Shown piece after piece: positions 1 to 7,692 of a stretch of DNA of 16,951 nt. Within the stretch, counting starts at the first letter, position 1; every line of letters begins with the position of its first letter. The notes under the pieces are model-generated. The model did no database searches. It had not been told where the DNA came from and was given only the letters and a program-made list of their open reading frames with translations. A program made the translations under genes and the position numbers. Origin of the DNA: an uncultured Muribaculaceae bacterium (GTDB taxonomy: Bacteria > Bacteroidota > Bacteroidia > Bacteroidales > Muribaculaceae); assembly GCA_934663645.1 (NCBI GenBank), contig CAKUKR010000052.1, forward strand, positions 1-16,951, written 5' to 3'.

Positions 1-18
1 GAAAAACTGCGCAACAGG

Positions 19-2850
19 TTAGCGTCGGAGTTCGTCGCGGAGGAACTGTGCGGTGTAGGTGTCTGTGGCGGCAATCTCCTCAGGCGTTCCCTCGGCGATT
101 ATCTTTCCGCCGTCGCGGCCTCCTTCGGGTCCCATGTCGATGATGTAGTCGGCGCATTTGATGACATCCATGTTGTGTTCTATCACCACGACGGTGTTCC
201 CTTTGTCGGCGAGGCGGTCAATTACAGTCATAAGCACGCGGATGTCCTCGAAGTGGAGGCCAGTGGTCGGCTCATCGAGTATGAAAAGCGTCTTGCCGGT
301 GTCGCGGCGAGCAAGCTCGGTGGCAAGTTTGACGCGCTGGTTCTCGCCGCCGCTGAGGGTACTTGACGGCTGGCCGAGCTTGATGTAGCCGAGGCCTATC
401 TCTTTCAGTACCTTGATTTTGCCGACTATGGCGGGTACGTTGGCAAAGAAGTCCACAGCCTGGTCTACGGTCATGTCGAGCACGTCGGCTATCGACTTCC
501 CTTTGTAGCGCACTTCGAGTGTTTCGCGGTTGTACCGTTTGCCACGGCACTGGTCGCACGGCACAAGCACATCGGGCAGGAAGTTCATTTCTATGGTCTT
601 GTAGCCGTTGCCCTTGCATGCTTCGCACCTGCCGCCGGAGATGTTGAACGAGAAGCGGCCAGGCTTGTAGCCGCGCAGTTTCGCTTCTGGCAGAGCCACA
701 AACAGGTTGCGTATGGCTGTGAAAACGCCGGTATAGGTCGCTGGGTTGGAGCGTGGGGAGCGTCCAAGAGGTGACTGGTCTACGGTGACAACCTTGTCGA
801 TGTGTTCCAGCCCTTCGATGCTTTCATACGGGAGAGGCTCGAGTGTAGACCGGTACAGCTTACGGTTGATGATAGGGTAGAGCGTACCCTCGACGAGCGA
901 GGACTTGCCGCTGCCGCTTACGCCTGTGAAGCATACGAACTTGCCGAGGGGCAGCCTAAGCGTCACGTTTTTCAGGTTGTGTCCGCACGCGCCGTTTATG
1001 ACGATATGTTTGCCGTTGCCAGGCCTGCGGGTCGCAGGGACTTCAATTTTGCGTGAGCCGTTCAGGTAATCGGCTGTCAATGTGTGAGATCTCATCATGT
1101 CGGCTGGTGTGCCGGAGAATACGACCTCTCCTCCGTGTGCGCCGGCTCCAGGCCCGATGTCTATGACGTAATCGGCGTTAACCATGATGTCGCGGTCATG
1201 TTCCACTACTATTATGGAGTTGCCGTTGTCGCGCAGCTGCCGGAGGCTGTCTATCAGCTTCATGTTGTCGCGCTGGTGGAGACCGATAGAGGGTTCATCG
1301 AGGACGTACAGGACATTGACGAGCTGCGAGCCGATTTGAGTGGCAAGGCGTATGCGCTGGCTCTCGCCGCCGCTGAGCGTTGCGCTTGCGCGGCTGAGCG
1401 ACATATAGTTGAGTCCTATGTCGATGAGGAATTTGAGCCGGGTGCGTATTTCCTTCAGGATTTCGGCTGCCACTTGCCGCCGGGCCTGGTCGAGGCGGTC
1501 TTCAAGCCCGAGCGTCCACTCGTACAGCGACGCAATGTCCATGGTCGCCACATCGTGGATGGTCTTGTTGTCTATGAAGAATTGCAGGGCAATCTTGTTC
1601 AGCCTTGAGCCGTTGCACTCAGGGCAAACCTTACGAGAGAAGAACTGGCCGCTCCATTTGTTGGCCTCTCGCCCGGCATCGTCGTCCTGCTGCATCTCGA
1701 TATACTTGACCAGCCCTTCGTAGGATAGCGAGCCGTAAGTGCCAGCCAGCGGCGAGTTCGTGAGGTTGAGGCGTATGTCCGAGCCGTTCATGATTTCGTC
1801 TATGGCCTCTTGAGGCAATTTGTCGAGGGGTGTGTCGAGGGTCGCTCCGTATGCTTTGCAGATTGCTTCTATCTGCAAGAATATCAGGCTGTTCTTGAAT
1901 TTTCCGAGCGGCGCTATGCCTCCTCCCTTGATGCTCTTGCCCTTGTCGGGCATAATCTTCTCCTCATCGATTATGTTGACTGTGCCGATGCCTTTGCAAC
2001 GAGGACATGCCCCTTGCGGAGAATTGAATGAAAAGTTGTGCGGAGCAGGTTCGGGGTATGAGATGCCGCTCTCGTCATCCATTAGCATCTGGCTGTAATG
2101 GCGTGTCTCGTCATTGTCAACATCGTATATCATCATCTGCCGCTCGCCGATGTTGAGGGCATTGCCTACGGATTCTTTCAGGCGCGGCAGGTCGCTGTCA
2201 TTGGCGCGAAGCCTGTCCACCACCAGCTCTATGGAGTGGTTTCGGTATCGGTCCACCTTCATGCCGTAAGTCAGCTCTGTGAGCTTGCCGTCGATGCGCA
2301 CATACAGGTAGCCCTTCTTACGTATGGTCTCAAACAGCTCCTTGTAGTGTCCTTTGCGGTTTTTGACGAGCGGCGCGAGTATGTATATCTTGCGACCTGT
2401 GTATCTTCTGGCAATAAGGTCAACAATCTTCTCACGGGTGTATTTTACCATTGGGCGTCCCGTCTTGTAGCTTCGGGCTTCGCCCATGCGTGCATATAGG
2501 AGGCGGAAGAAGTCGTATATCTCCGTGGTCGTGCCTACGGTGCTTCGCGGGTTCTTGTTGACGGTCTTTTGTTCGATGCTGATGACTGGGCTAAGGCCTG
2601 TAATCTTGTCAACGTCGGGGCGTTGCAGCGAGCCAAGCATATTGCGGGCGTATGAGGAGAAAGTCTCTATATAGCGGCGCTGCCCTTCGGCGAAAATTGT
2701 ATCGAAGGCGAGTGACGACTTGCCGCAGCCGCTCAGTCCTGTTACCACACACAGTTTGCCGTGAGGTATGGTGACATCAATGTTCTTCAGGTTATGCACT
2801 CTTGCCCCGTACACCTGCACAGCGTCGGATGGCATCATATCATATTCCAT
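19..2850 (-). CDS. uvrA: UvrABC excinuclease subunit A (UvrA)
   Basis: UvrA is the damage-sensing ATPase of nucleotide excision repair. A UvrA dimer scans DNA, binds distorting lesions and loads UvrB in the cytoplasm. The 943-residue product is close to the usual length (about 940). Both ABC modules are complete: Walker A at 38-46 (GLSGCGKSS) and 643-651 (GVSGSGKSS), signature LSGGE at 492-496 and 832-836, and Walker B with DEP at 513-520 and 854-861. Zinc-binding CxxC pairs are visible at 282/285 with 409/412 and at 742/745 with 765/768. The short Cys motif that follows 'ARxGEP' in many proteobacterial UvrAs is replaced here by ARMGEARSYKTG (120-131), which I recall as a Bacteroidetes trait. 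The gene starts 55 bp after the upstream secreted-protein gene with no terminator between them, so co-transcription is possible. ATG at 2850 is favoured; a Met at residue 5 or 6 is an alternative. Confidence 0.98.
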   Translation of the reverse strand: MEYDMMPSDAVQVYGARVHNLKNIDVTIPHGKLCVVTGLSGCGKSSLAFDTIFAEGQRRYIETFSSYARNMLGSLQRPDVDKITGLSPVISIEQKTVNKNPRSTVGTTTEIYDFFRLLYARMGEARSYKTGRPMVKYTREKIVDLIARRYTGRKIYILAPLVKNRKGHYKELFETIRKKGYLYVRIDGKLTELTYGMKVDRYRNHSIELVVDRLRANDSDLPRLKESVGNALNIGERQMMIYDVDNDETRHYSQMLMDDESGISYPEPAPHNFSFNSPQGACPRCKGIGTVNIIDEEKIMPDKGKSIKGGGIAPLGKFKNSLIFLQIEAICKAYGATLDTPLDKLPQEAIDEIMNGSDIRLNLTNSPLAGTYGSLSYEGLVKYIEMQQDDDAGREANKWSGQFFSRKVCPECNGSRLNKIALQFFIDNKTIHDVATMDIASLYEWTLGLEDRLDQARRQVAAEILKEIRTRLKFLIDIGLNYMSLSRASATLSGGESQRIRLATQIGSQLVNVLYVLDEPSIGLHQRDNMKLIDSLRQLRDNGNSIIVVEHDRDIMVNADYVIDIGPGAGAHGGEVVFSGTPADMMRSHTLTADYLNGSRKIEVPATRRPGNGKHIVINGACGHNLKNVTLRLPLGKFVCFTGVSGSGKSSLVEGTLYPIINRKLYRSTLEPLPYESIEGLEHIDKVVTVDQSPLGRSPRSNPATYTGVFTAIRNLFVALPEAKLRGYKPGRFSFNISGGRCEACKGNGYKTIEMNFLPDVLVPCDQCRGKRYNRETLEVRYKGKSIADVLDMTVDQAVDFFANVPAIVGKIKVLKEIGLGYIKLGQPSSTLSGGENQRVKLATELARRDTGKTLFILDEPTTGLHFEDIRVLMTVIDRLADKGNTVVVIEHNMDVIKCADYIIDMGPEGGRDGGKIIAEGTPEEIAATDTYTAQFLRDELRR

Positions 2851-2905
2851 TTGATATATGCGATTTAAGCGTCAATCATCTCCGAGTCTTGGAAACGAGG
2901 GCGTG

Positions 2906-4267
2906 TCATTCCTCGGCAGACTGCCCGTTGCCGTATGTCTTATAGCGGAGTATGTTTATGTCGCCCGATTTCTTGTACTTTTTGCCGTCAGCGCCGGTGG
3001 CGTTGATGACATAGTAGTATACGCCGGGTTTCACGAGCTTGCCGTTGCGCTTGCCGTCCCAGCCTTGTTCAGGGTCGGTGAAGTGGAAAATCTCGTTGCC
3101 GTAGCGGTCGAAAATCCAGCACTCGAAATCGATTATGGAGCGGTAGCTCACTTTCCACTCGTCGTTGACACCCTCGCTTGCGCCCGGGGAGAATGCGTTG
3201 GGGCATTTCAGCTCGCTGTCGCCTATGGTGACGGTGTATGTGTCGCCGTACTGCTCGCAAGAGCCATCGCTGTTGCTGCCCACATAACGGACGTATATAG
3301 TGCCTTGCTGCATGAACGTGTAGTCGAGGTCGCGGTCGGTGATGCGGTATGTGATGTCCTCAAACTCCATGTCGTTTGCCATCTGCCACTCATGGTGGAC
3401 CACGCCTTCGGTGCTGTATGAGCGGAATGATATTTCAGCTGGGGCAGAGCCGCCAAGGCCTGTCTCGCCCGCACTTATCTGGTTTGACTTCTTGTCCTCG
3501 TCATCCTCGCTGTCCTGCTGCTGTTCCGCCGTGGTGTATACCTCTATTGCCTTTGGCTCAAACAGTTCAGACTCAACTTCCTGCGTCATCCCCCATAGCC
3601 GCAGGAAGCGGTCGCCCGAGACATGGAAGTATGTACGGCAATAGACCGGAGGGGTTATGGTGAGTTCAGAGCGGAGGTATTCAAACGACTTGACGGTCTC
3701 TTGCTGTTCGTATTGCGTGTTGTCCTCGCTCCATGCTTGTGTGTCGTATCTTACTTCAATCTGCCTGTCCACGGTGCGCTGCTGTCCGGTCACGCTGTAG
3801 TAATGTATCGGATCGCCCGTGCCGGTTACGACAATAGCGGTGTTCTCGCACTGCTGCTCGGCTGCAGGGGCTGCGCTGTGCAGTTCCAGCGAGTGAGGCC
3901 GGTAGTTGACCACCCAGAAGCAATGGCGTTCAGTGCCGTCGTCGATGATATAGCCCATGTCGCCCTCGACGCTTGCGAGGGTATATTCATTCCCACTGTG
4001 TGTGACACCGCTGATTTCCTCTGCGAAGCCGCCGCCGAGGTTGCTGTACCTGTACCAAGTCACATTGCCGGAGGCTGCGGTGTAGGTCATTGAGACTGCG
4101 GATGTGTCGTAGACCACGAAAATATTTTCAAGGCCGGAGTTCTTGTCAGGGGTTATTTCGATTATTTCCCTCTGCGAGCCGGAGAAGGAGACGGCCGCAA
4201 GCAGCGGTGTCGCAGGCAGCAATGCCGCCGCTGCCATAGCATATTTCAGTAGTGTGGATGATGTCAT
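2906..4267 (-). CDS. Secreted protein with gliding-type (T9SS type B) C-terminal domain
   Basis: This is a predicted exported protein of 453 residues. The start at 4267 is chosen because it gives a clean signal peptide (MTSSTLLKYAMAAAALLPAT..., cleavage near residue 24). The longer reading frame from 4345 would put an Arg/Cys-rich stretch in front of it. The middle is beta-rich with PKD/Ig-like character and contains an acidic linker at 249-263 (QQQDSEDDEDKKSNQ). The last ~99 residues (from C355) match the gliding motility-associated / type B sorting domain by motif: PNAFSPGASEGVNDEWKV, then IFDRYGNEIF, GWDGK, PGVYYYVI and a final GDINILR. In Bacteroidetes this domain sends proteins through the type IX system to the cell surface. 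The specific function is unknown. The gene lies between dnaA and uvrA on the same strand. Domain assignment is strong; the role is not inferred. Confidence 0.85.
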   Translation of the reverse strand: MTSSTLLKYAMAAAALLPATPLLAAVSFSGSQREIIEITPDKNSGLENIFVVYDTSAVSMTYTAASGNVTWYRYSNLGGGFAEEISGVTHSGNEYTLASVEGDMGYIIDDGTERHCFWVVNYRPHSLELHSAAPAAEQQCENTAIVVTGTGDPIHYYSVTGQQRTVDRQIEVRYDTQAWSEDNTQYEQQETVKSFEYLRSELTITPPVYCRTYFHVSGDRFLRLWGMTQEVESELFEPKAIEVYTTAEQQQDSEDDEDKKSNQISAGETGLGGSAPAEISFRSYSTEGVVHHEWQMANDMEFEDITYRITDRDLDYTFMQQGTIYVRYVGSNSDGSCEQYGDTYTVTIGDSELKCPNAFSPGASEGVNDEWKVSYRSIIDFECWIFDRYGNEIFHFTDPEQGWDGKRNGKLVKPGVYYYVINATGADGKKYKKSGDINILRYKTYGNGQSAEE

Positions 4268-4411
4268 GGTCAATGCTGTATAAACCAACGTGCAGCGTCG
4301 CCGCCGCACCCGACACGCATTTGCGCAGTCAAAAAGCATACGCAAAAACGCAGTCGCCGTATTATGATAAAACGTACGAAACGGCAGGTTTATTGCCCTG
4401 CGGAAACGCTG

Positions 4412-5812
4412 TCACATTCTCTTGAGGTCGGCTTCAATGGCCTCAAGTGCAGCGGACAGATCCTTGCAGAATGGTATGCGGTCAGCAATGGCGCTGATGC
4501 CGTGCAGGACGGTTGCGTGACGGCGGTTCAGCTTTGCGCCTATTGCGGGAGAGGACAGTTTGGTGTGCTTGTGGGCGAGATACATTATCATCTGCCGGGC
4601 ATCGGCAATGTCCCGTACGCGACTCTTGGAGAAGATGACATCCGGGTTCAGGTGGTAGAAACCTGCAGTCGCTTCGACTATCATGTCGAAGTTTATGGAG
4701 TGCTTCTGCACCTTGACTGTGTGCCGCATCACCTCGTGGGCGAGGTTTACGTCTATCGGGACTCTACGCGCAATAGAGTTGGTTATCAAGCTCATAACAA
4801 TGCCTTCGAGCTGTCGCACAGAGCCGTCTGCATTGTCGGCAATGACATCGATCACGTCCTGCGGCAGGTTCAGTCCGTTGTGTTCCGCTTTTGATTTCAG
4901 TATCGCCTTGCGCAGCTGCAGGTCGGGCTTCTTCATTTCAGCCACCACGCCCCATTTGAAGCGGTCTATCAGGCGGTCGGTAACGCCGTCCAGATCTACT
5001 GGCGCACGGTCGCTGGTGAAAATCAGGTGCTTGCCGTGCTGGTGGAGGTGGTTGAAGATTGGGAAGAGGACATTCATTGTGCCGTCCTTGCCCGAGATTT
5101 CCTGAAGGTCGTCTATAAGCAGAACGTCGATGTTCTGGTACCAGCGCAGGAAATCAGGCACTTTGTGCTGCATATATGCTGTGCTGCACTGGTTCTGGAA
5201 CTCGCGGTACGTCACATAAAGCACCCGGCTGTTAGGGTGGGTCTCCTTGATGCGCAATCCTATTGCCTGTATGAGGTGGGTCTTGCCCACTCCGACTTCT
5301 CCGTACAGGAAGAACGGGTTGAAATCCGTCTTTTCCGGGTGGTTTGCGATGAACTCGGCTGTCACGAAAGGCAGGTGATTGCTTTGACCCACGCAGTAGT
5401 TGTCAAAGTTGTACGCCGGGTTGAGCTGAGGGTCAACGTCGGCATACTGCACGTTGACGAAAGGGGACGCCGGCCCTTGCGCCGAGGTAAAGCTCTTGTT
5501 GACGGCTATGCTTGACTGGCGAGTGCTGGGTATGTGAACCACCGACGCGGTGTCGTCCTTGACCATTGCGACATTATAAACCAGCTTAATCTCCTTGCCG
5601 AACACTCGCTGCAACGACATACGCAGTATCTCGTAGAACTTTTCCTCATACTGTTCCTTGTAGAACATCGAGGGCAGTTCCAATGTCAGCACATCGTCTT
5701 GATATGACACTGCTTTGGCACACTTGAACCATGTGTCAAACTTTTCGTTGCCTATGTTGTCGTGGATGATTTTGAGGCATCCGTTCCACAACTCCTGGAA
5801 GTTCTCGTTCAT
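4412..5812 (-). CDS. dnaA: Chromosomal replication initiator DnaA
   Basis: DnaA binds DnaA boxes at oriC, forms an ATP-dependent filament and opens the origin. It also often represses its own gene. The product has 466 residues, a normal length. Domain I covers about 1-80 and a flexible linker about 85-130. The AAA+ domain has Walker A GEVGVGKTH (171-179), Walker B VLLIDD (230-235), sensor 1 FTSDRAP (265-271) and sensor 2 VRQLEG (332-337). Domain IV is the DNA-binding domain, with KSRVRDIADARQ (396-407) and the signature IGAKLNRRHATVLHG (424-438). By alignment, E. coli R399 is kept (R398) and H434 is kept (H432), but base-reading D433 is Arg431 and T435 is Ala433. ATG at 5812 is the natural N-terminus (MNENFQELW). 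No canonical -7 promoter is visible upstream; the leader contains 9-bp tandem repeats. Confidence 0.98.
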   Translation of the reverse strand: MNENFQELWNGCLKIIHDNIGNEKFDTWFKCAKAVSYQDDVLTLELPSMFYKEQYEEKFYEILRMSLQRVFGKEIKLVYNVAMVKDDTASVVHIPSTRQSSIAVNKSFTSAQGPASPFVNVQYADVDPQLNPAYNFDNYCVGQSNHLPFVTAEFIANHPEKTDFNPFFLYGEVGVGKTHLIQAIGLRIKETHPNSRVLYVTYREFQNQCSTAYMQHKVPDFLRWYQNIDVLLIDDLQEISGKDGTMNVLFPIFNHLHQHGKHLIFTSDRAPVDLDGVTDRLIDRFKWGVVAEMKKPDLQLRKAILKSKAEHNGLNLPQDVIDVIADNADGSVRQLEGIVMSLITNSIARRVPIDVNLAHEVMRHTVKVQKHSINFDMIVEATAGFYHLNPDVIFSKSRVRDIADARQMIMYLAHKHTKLSSPAIGAKLNRRHATVLHGISAIADRIPFCKDLSAALEAIEADLKRM

Positions 5813-5827
5813 AATGTCGGCTCTGTG

Positions 5828-5846
5828 ACCAGTCGAAACCAGTCGA
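5828..5846. repeat. Tandem 9-bp direct repeat in dnaA leader
   Basis: The 9-mer ACCAGTCGA occurs at 5828-5836 and again at 5838-5846, a 10-bp period, which puts both copies on one face of the helix. The repeat starts 16 bp upstream of the dnaA ATG. On the dnaA coding strand it reads TCGACTGGT twice. It could be a paired protein-binding site that controls dnaA. The repeat is seen directly; the function is inference. Confidence 0.6.
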
Positions 5847-6035
5847 TTTGGAACTACAAAATTGCAAAAAAAATATCAGATAAAAAAACGGCGTTTCTCT
5901 TTGATTTTTAGTGAGCGTTATAATGCTACTGATATTCAGGAGGTTGTAAGCGTATATTGACGACATGGCAATATGCTCTGTTTTGAGATGGCATAATGTG
6001 CGTGTATTCAGCGTGTTACAATGTTGATCATAGTT

Positions 6036-6053
6036 CATGGTCAGCATGGTCAG
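6036..6053. repeat. Perfect 9-bp tandem duplication upstream of dnaA
   Basis: The 9-mer CATGGTCAG is repeated head to tail at 6036-6044 and 6045-6053, followed at once by TCG, so the end of the second copy makes CAGTCG, the core also found in the 5828-5846 repeat. It lies about 225 bp upstream of the dnaA start. It may be a binding site or a chance duplication. Confidence 0.5.
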
Positions 6054-6090
6054 TCGCTTTGGTTGTAAGTATTTCAAAGGAAAACAGGGA

Positions 6091-6125
6091 GTGCGCTTAT
6101 TTGAATTGATTCAAAATAAGCGCAC
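6091..6125 (-). terminator. Terminator of the barrel-padR-pspC operon
   Basis: The sequence forms an 11-bp perfect stem (GTGCGCTTATT with AATAAGCGCAC), extended by about four more pairs past a bulged A, with a TTGA loop. It lies 25 bp past the stop codon of the PspC-domain gene. On the minus strand it is followed by TCCCTGTTTTCC, a weak T tract. It separates this operon from dnaA. Confidence 0.7.
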
Positions 6126-6149
6126 CGCCGTGATATGTGAACTCAAACT

Positions 6150-7358
6150 TTAGTTCTTGTCTTGCTGGCTTGGAACTACAGTGATGCTGTCTCCAGGCAA
6201 TGTGTCGCGGACACTGTCGGTGTCTGTCGCCTGCAGTATTCGCTCTCTTTCGTGTGTAATAATTTGTCTGACTTGGTCTGAATCTCCTATTGCCTCTATG
6301 CCGCAAACAGTCAATACCAGCCCGATAATCCATGCCGTGAGCAACGAGACACGGAAGGTGCGGGACATACGGCGAGAGCCGGCAAAAATGGTGTATAGCA
6401 GTGAGAAAAGCGGTATTCCGACTGTTATGACTACTCCGATTGCTGTACAAAGCATCATGCATCCCTCTCCGGACGGTTCGATAGGCCCCGGCAGTTCAAT
6501 GCCGAATACGCCGATGGCTACCAGCAGCGAAATCAGGATTATAAGAACAATGAACAGACCGAGGACTACAGGGGTGCATATTGTGCCGATGATAACCAGA
6601 ATGACTTTCGCAAACGCGGCGCAGATTTGGCTAAACGTATCGGCAAAACGTTTGCTGCCGGACATCTCGTCATCCGGTATTGGTTGTGTAGCGCCTTTGT
6701 CTGACTTGTCGAACATTCCTTTAACGGTTTTCCCGATATTGTCGAATGTCGGCTTATCGCCGTTCATCTGCATACGGTCTGCTGCAGTTCTCGCTTCGGG
6801 GATTATTATCCACAGAGCCAGATATACAATCGCTGCAGTATAGAATGAAAGAAAGCACAGGCACACCACGGCAAGGCGTATCCATGTCGGGTCGGCATTC
6901 AGGTATGCCGCAATGCCAGAGCATACGCCGCCAAGGCGTTTGTTGGACGGGTCGCGGAAGAACCGCTTTTTGATTTGGATGTTGTCGTCGGTGAATGGCG
7001 GCGGAGGGCAAGCTCTTGCGCCAGAGCCTTGCGTGTCTGTCTCATATCCTGACCCGGATTTGTCATTGGCATTCTCCGCTTCGCCCAAAGCCATGTCGTC
7101 GTCAAACTCCTGAGGCTGGCCTATCTGGTCAATGACGCTTTTGGCCATGTCGAGGGTGATTATGCTGTTGCCCTGGGCGATTCTCTGCTCCAGCAGTTCG
7201 GCTGCGCGGGCTTCGATGTCTCCGGCAAGTTCTTCGGCGTCCGGCTGGTTGCGGTATACATGCTTGATTGTTTCGAGATATTGGCTGAGGAGTTCGTATG
7301 CATCTTCATCAATGGTGAATGCCCGGTTCCCGAGGTTTATGTTAACTGTCTTGTTCAT
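6150..7358 (-). CDS. PspC-domain membrane protein
   Basis: This is a 402-residue inner-membrane protein. Residues 1-90 form a soluble helical region of the type found N-terminal to PspC in Bacteroidetes (MNKTVNINLGNRAFTIDEDAY...). Residues 130-190 are a PspC domain with the hallmark KRLGGVCSGIAAYLNADPTW and the membrane segment ending ALWIIIPEA. Further hydrophobic segments lie at about 250-285, 300-327 and 336-358, with a polar tail. PspC domains are linked to envelope-stress sensing in the phage-shock response of enterobacteria; the role in Bacteroidetes is less clear. The gene start overlaps the end of the PadR gene by 17 bp (ATGAACAAGACAGTTAA is shared), so the two are translationally coupled. 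Pairing of a PadR regulator with a PspC protein is common in the phylum. Confidence 0.92.
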   Translation of the reverse strand: MNKTVNINLGNRAFTIDEDAYELLSQYLETIKHVYRNQPDAEELAGDIEARAAELLEQRIAQGNSIITLDMAKSVIDQIGQPQEFDDDMALGEAENANDKSGSGYETDTQGSGARACPPPPFTDDNIQIKKRFFRDPSNKRLGGVCSGIAAYLNADPTWIRLAVVCLCFLSFYTAAIVYLALWIIIPEARTAADRMQMNGDKPTFDNIGKTVKGMFDKSDKGATQPIPDDEMSGSKRFADTFSQICAAFAKVILVIIGTICTPVVLGLFIVLIILISLLVAIGVFGIELPGPIEPSGEGCMMLCTAIGVVITVGIPLFSLLYTIFAGSRRMSRTFRVSLLTAWIIGLVLTVCGIEAIGDSDQVRQIITHERERILQATDTDSVRDTLPGDSITVVPSQQDKN

Positions 7359-7692
7359 CGTTGTTTAGTTCTTTCAGGTGAGTTACTACGTTGCATATTT
7401 CGTCCCATGCATCGGACATGATGTCGCGGGTTCTTCGGCCCTGGTCTGTGATGAAGTAATACTTCCGGGGCGGCCCTTGTGTTGACTCCTGCCACTGGTA
7501 GTCGAGTTTCCCCTCGCGCCGCATGCGGTTGAGCAGGGTGTACAGCGTCCCTTCCACGACTATCAGGTGAGCCTTTTTCAGCCGGTCGATTATGTCAGAT
7601 GAATAGGCCTTGCCGTTTGACAGCAGCAGCAGTATGTAATATTCCAGCACCCCCTTGCGCATCTGCGCGCGGATGTTTGATTCATCGCTCAT
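7342..7692 (-). CDS. PadR-family transcriptional regulator
   Basis: This 116-residue protein is a compact PadR repressor with a winged helix-turn-helix. The N-terminal helix with MRKGVLEYYILLLL (11-24) and YSSDIIDRLKK is followed by the recognition region VVEGTLYTLLNRMRREGKL and the wing ending GPPRKYYFITDQGR. A short C-terminal helix (about 88-110) would form the dimer interface. PadR proteins usually repress nearby genes and respond to a small ligand or envelope stress. The ATG overlaps the TGA of the upstream barrel gene (ATGA), and a strong Shine-Dalgarno sequence lies just before it. The dyad at 10256-10276 in the operon promoter is the natural operator candidate, so autorepression is likely but inferred. 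Confidence 0.93.
   Translation of the reverse strand: MSDESNIRAQMRKGVLEYYILLLLSNGKAYSSDIIDRLKKAHLIVVEGTLYTLLNRMRREGKLDYQWQESTQGPPRKYYFITDQGRRTRDIMSDAWDEICNVVTHLKELNNDEQDS

Larger units (their letters stand above)
5813..6090. other. dnaA upstream region, AT-rich with short tandem repeats
   Basis: This gap of about 280 bp lies between the dnaA start and the terminator of the upstream operon, and must hold the dnaA promoter. It has an A/T-rich block near 5865-5890 (A8 and A7 runs) and two pairs of 9-bp tandem repeats, listed separately. The hexamer CAGTCG occurs three times (5830, 5840, 6051). No match to TTATCCACA is present, so I do not call an origin. On the minus strand CAATTTTG (about 5867-5874) is one mismatch from TAnnTTTG and is a weak -7 candidate. 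Open reading frames here are out of frame with dnaA and have no recognisable content. Confidence 0.55.

Noticed and set aside
1084..1608. Long plus-strand reading frame of 174 codons across uvrA
   Set aside because: It is antisense to the conserved ATPase and zinc regions of uvrA, with no recognisable domain and no promoter. High GC at third positions on the coding strand makes such frames common.
4384..4401. Hairpin downstream of dnaA (GCAGG...CCTGC)
   Set aside because: The stem is only 5 bp with an 8-base loop, and the T tract after it on the minus strand is interrupted. Too weak to call a terminator.
5736..6077. Minus-strand frame of 113 codons over the dnaA leader
   Set aside because: It overlaps the dnaA start in another frame, its composition is unlike a protein domain, and the repeats in it explain its repeated LTM residues.
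5813..6090. oriC next to dnaA
   Set aside because: The region is AT-rich but has no cluster of canonical boxes, and Bacteroidetes origins are often not next to dnaA. GC-skew over the whole genome would be needed.
6806..6814. Perfect DnaA box TTATCCACA
   Set aside because: It lies inside the PspC gene, where the same bases encode the conserved LWIII motif. It is a single copy and not part of a cluster.
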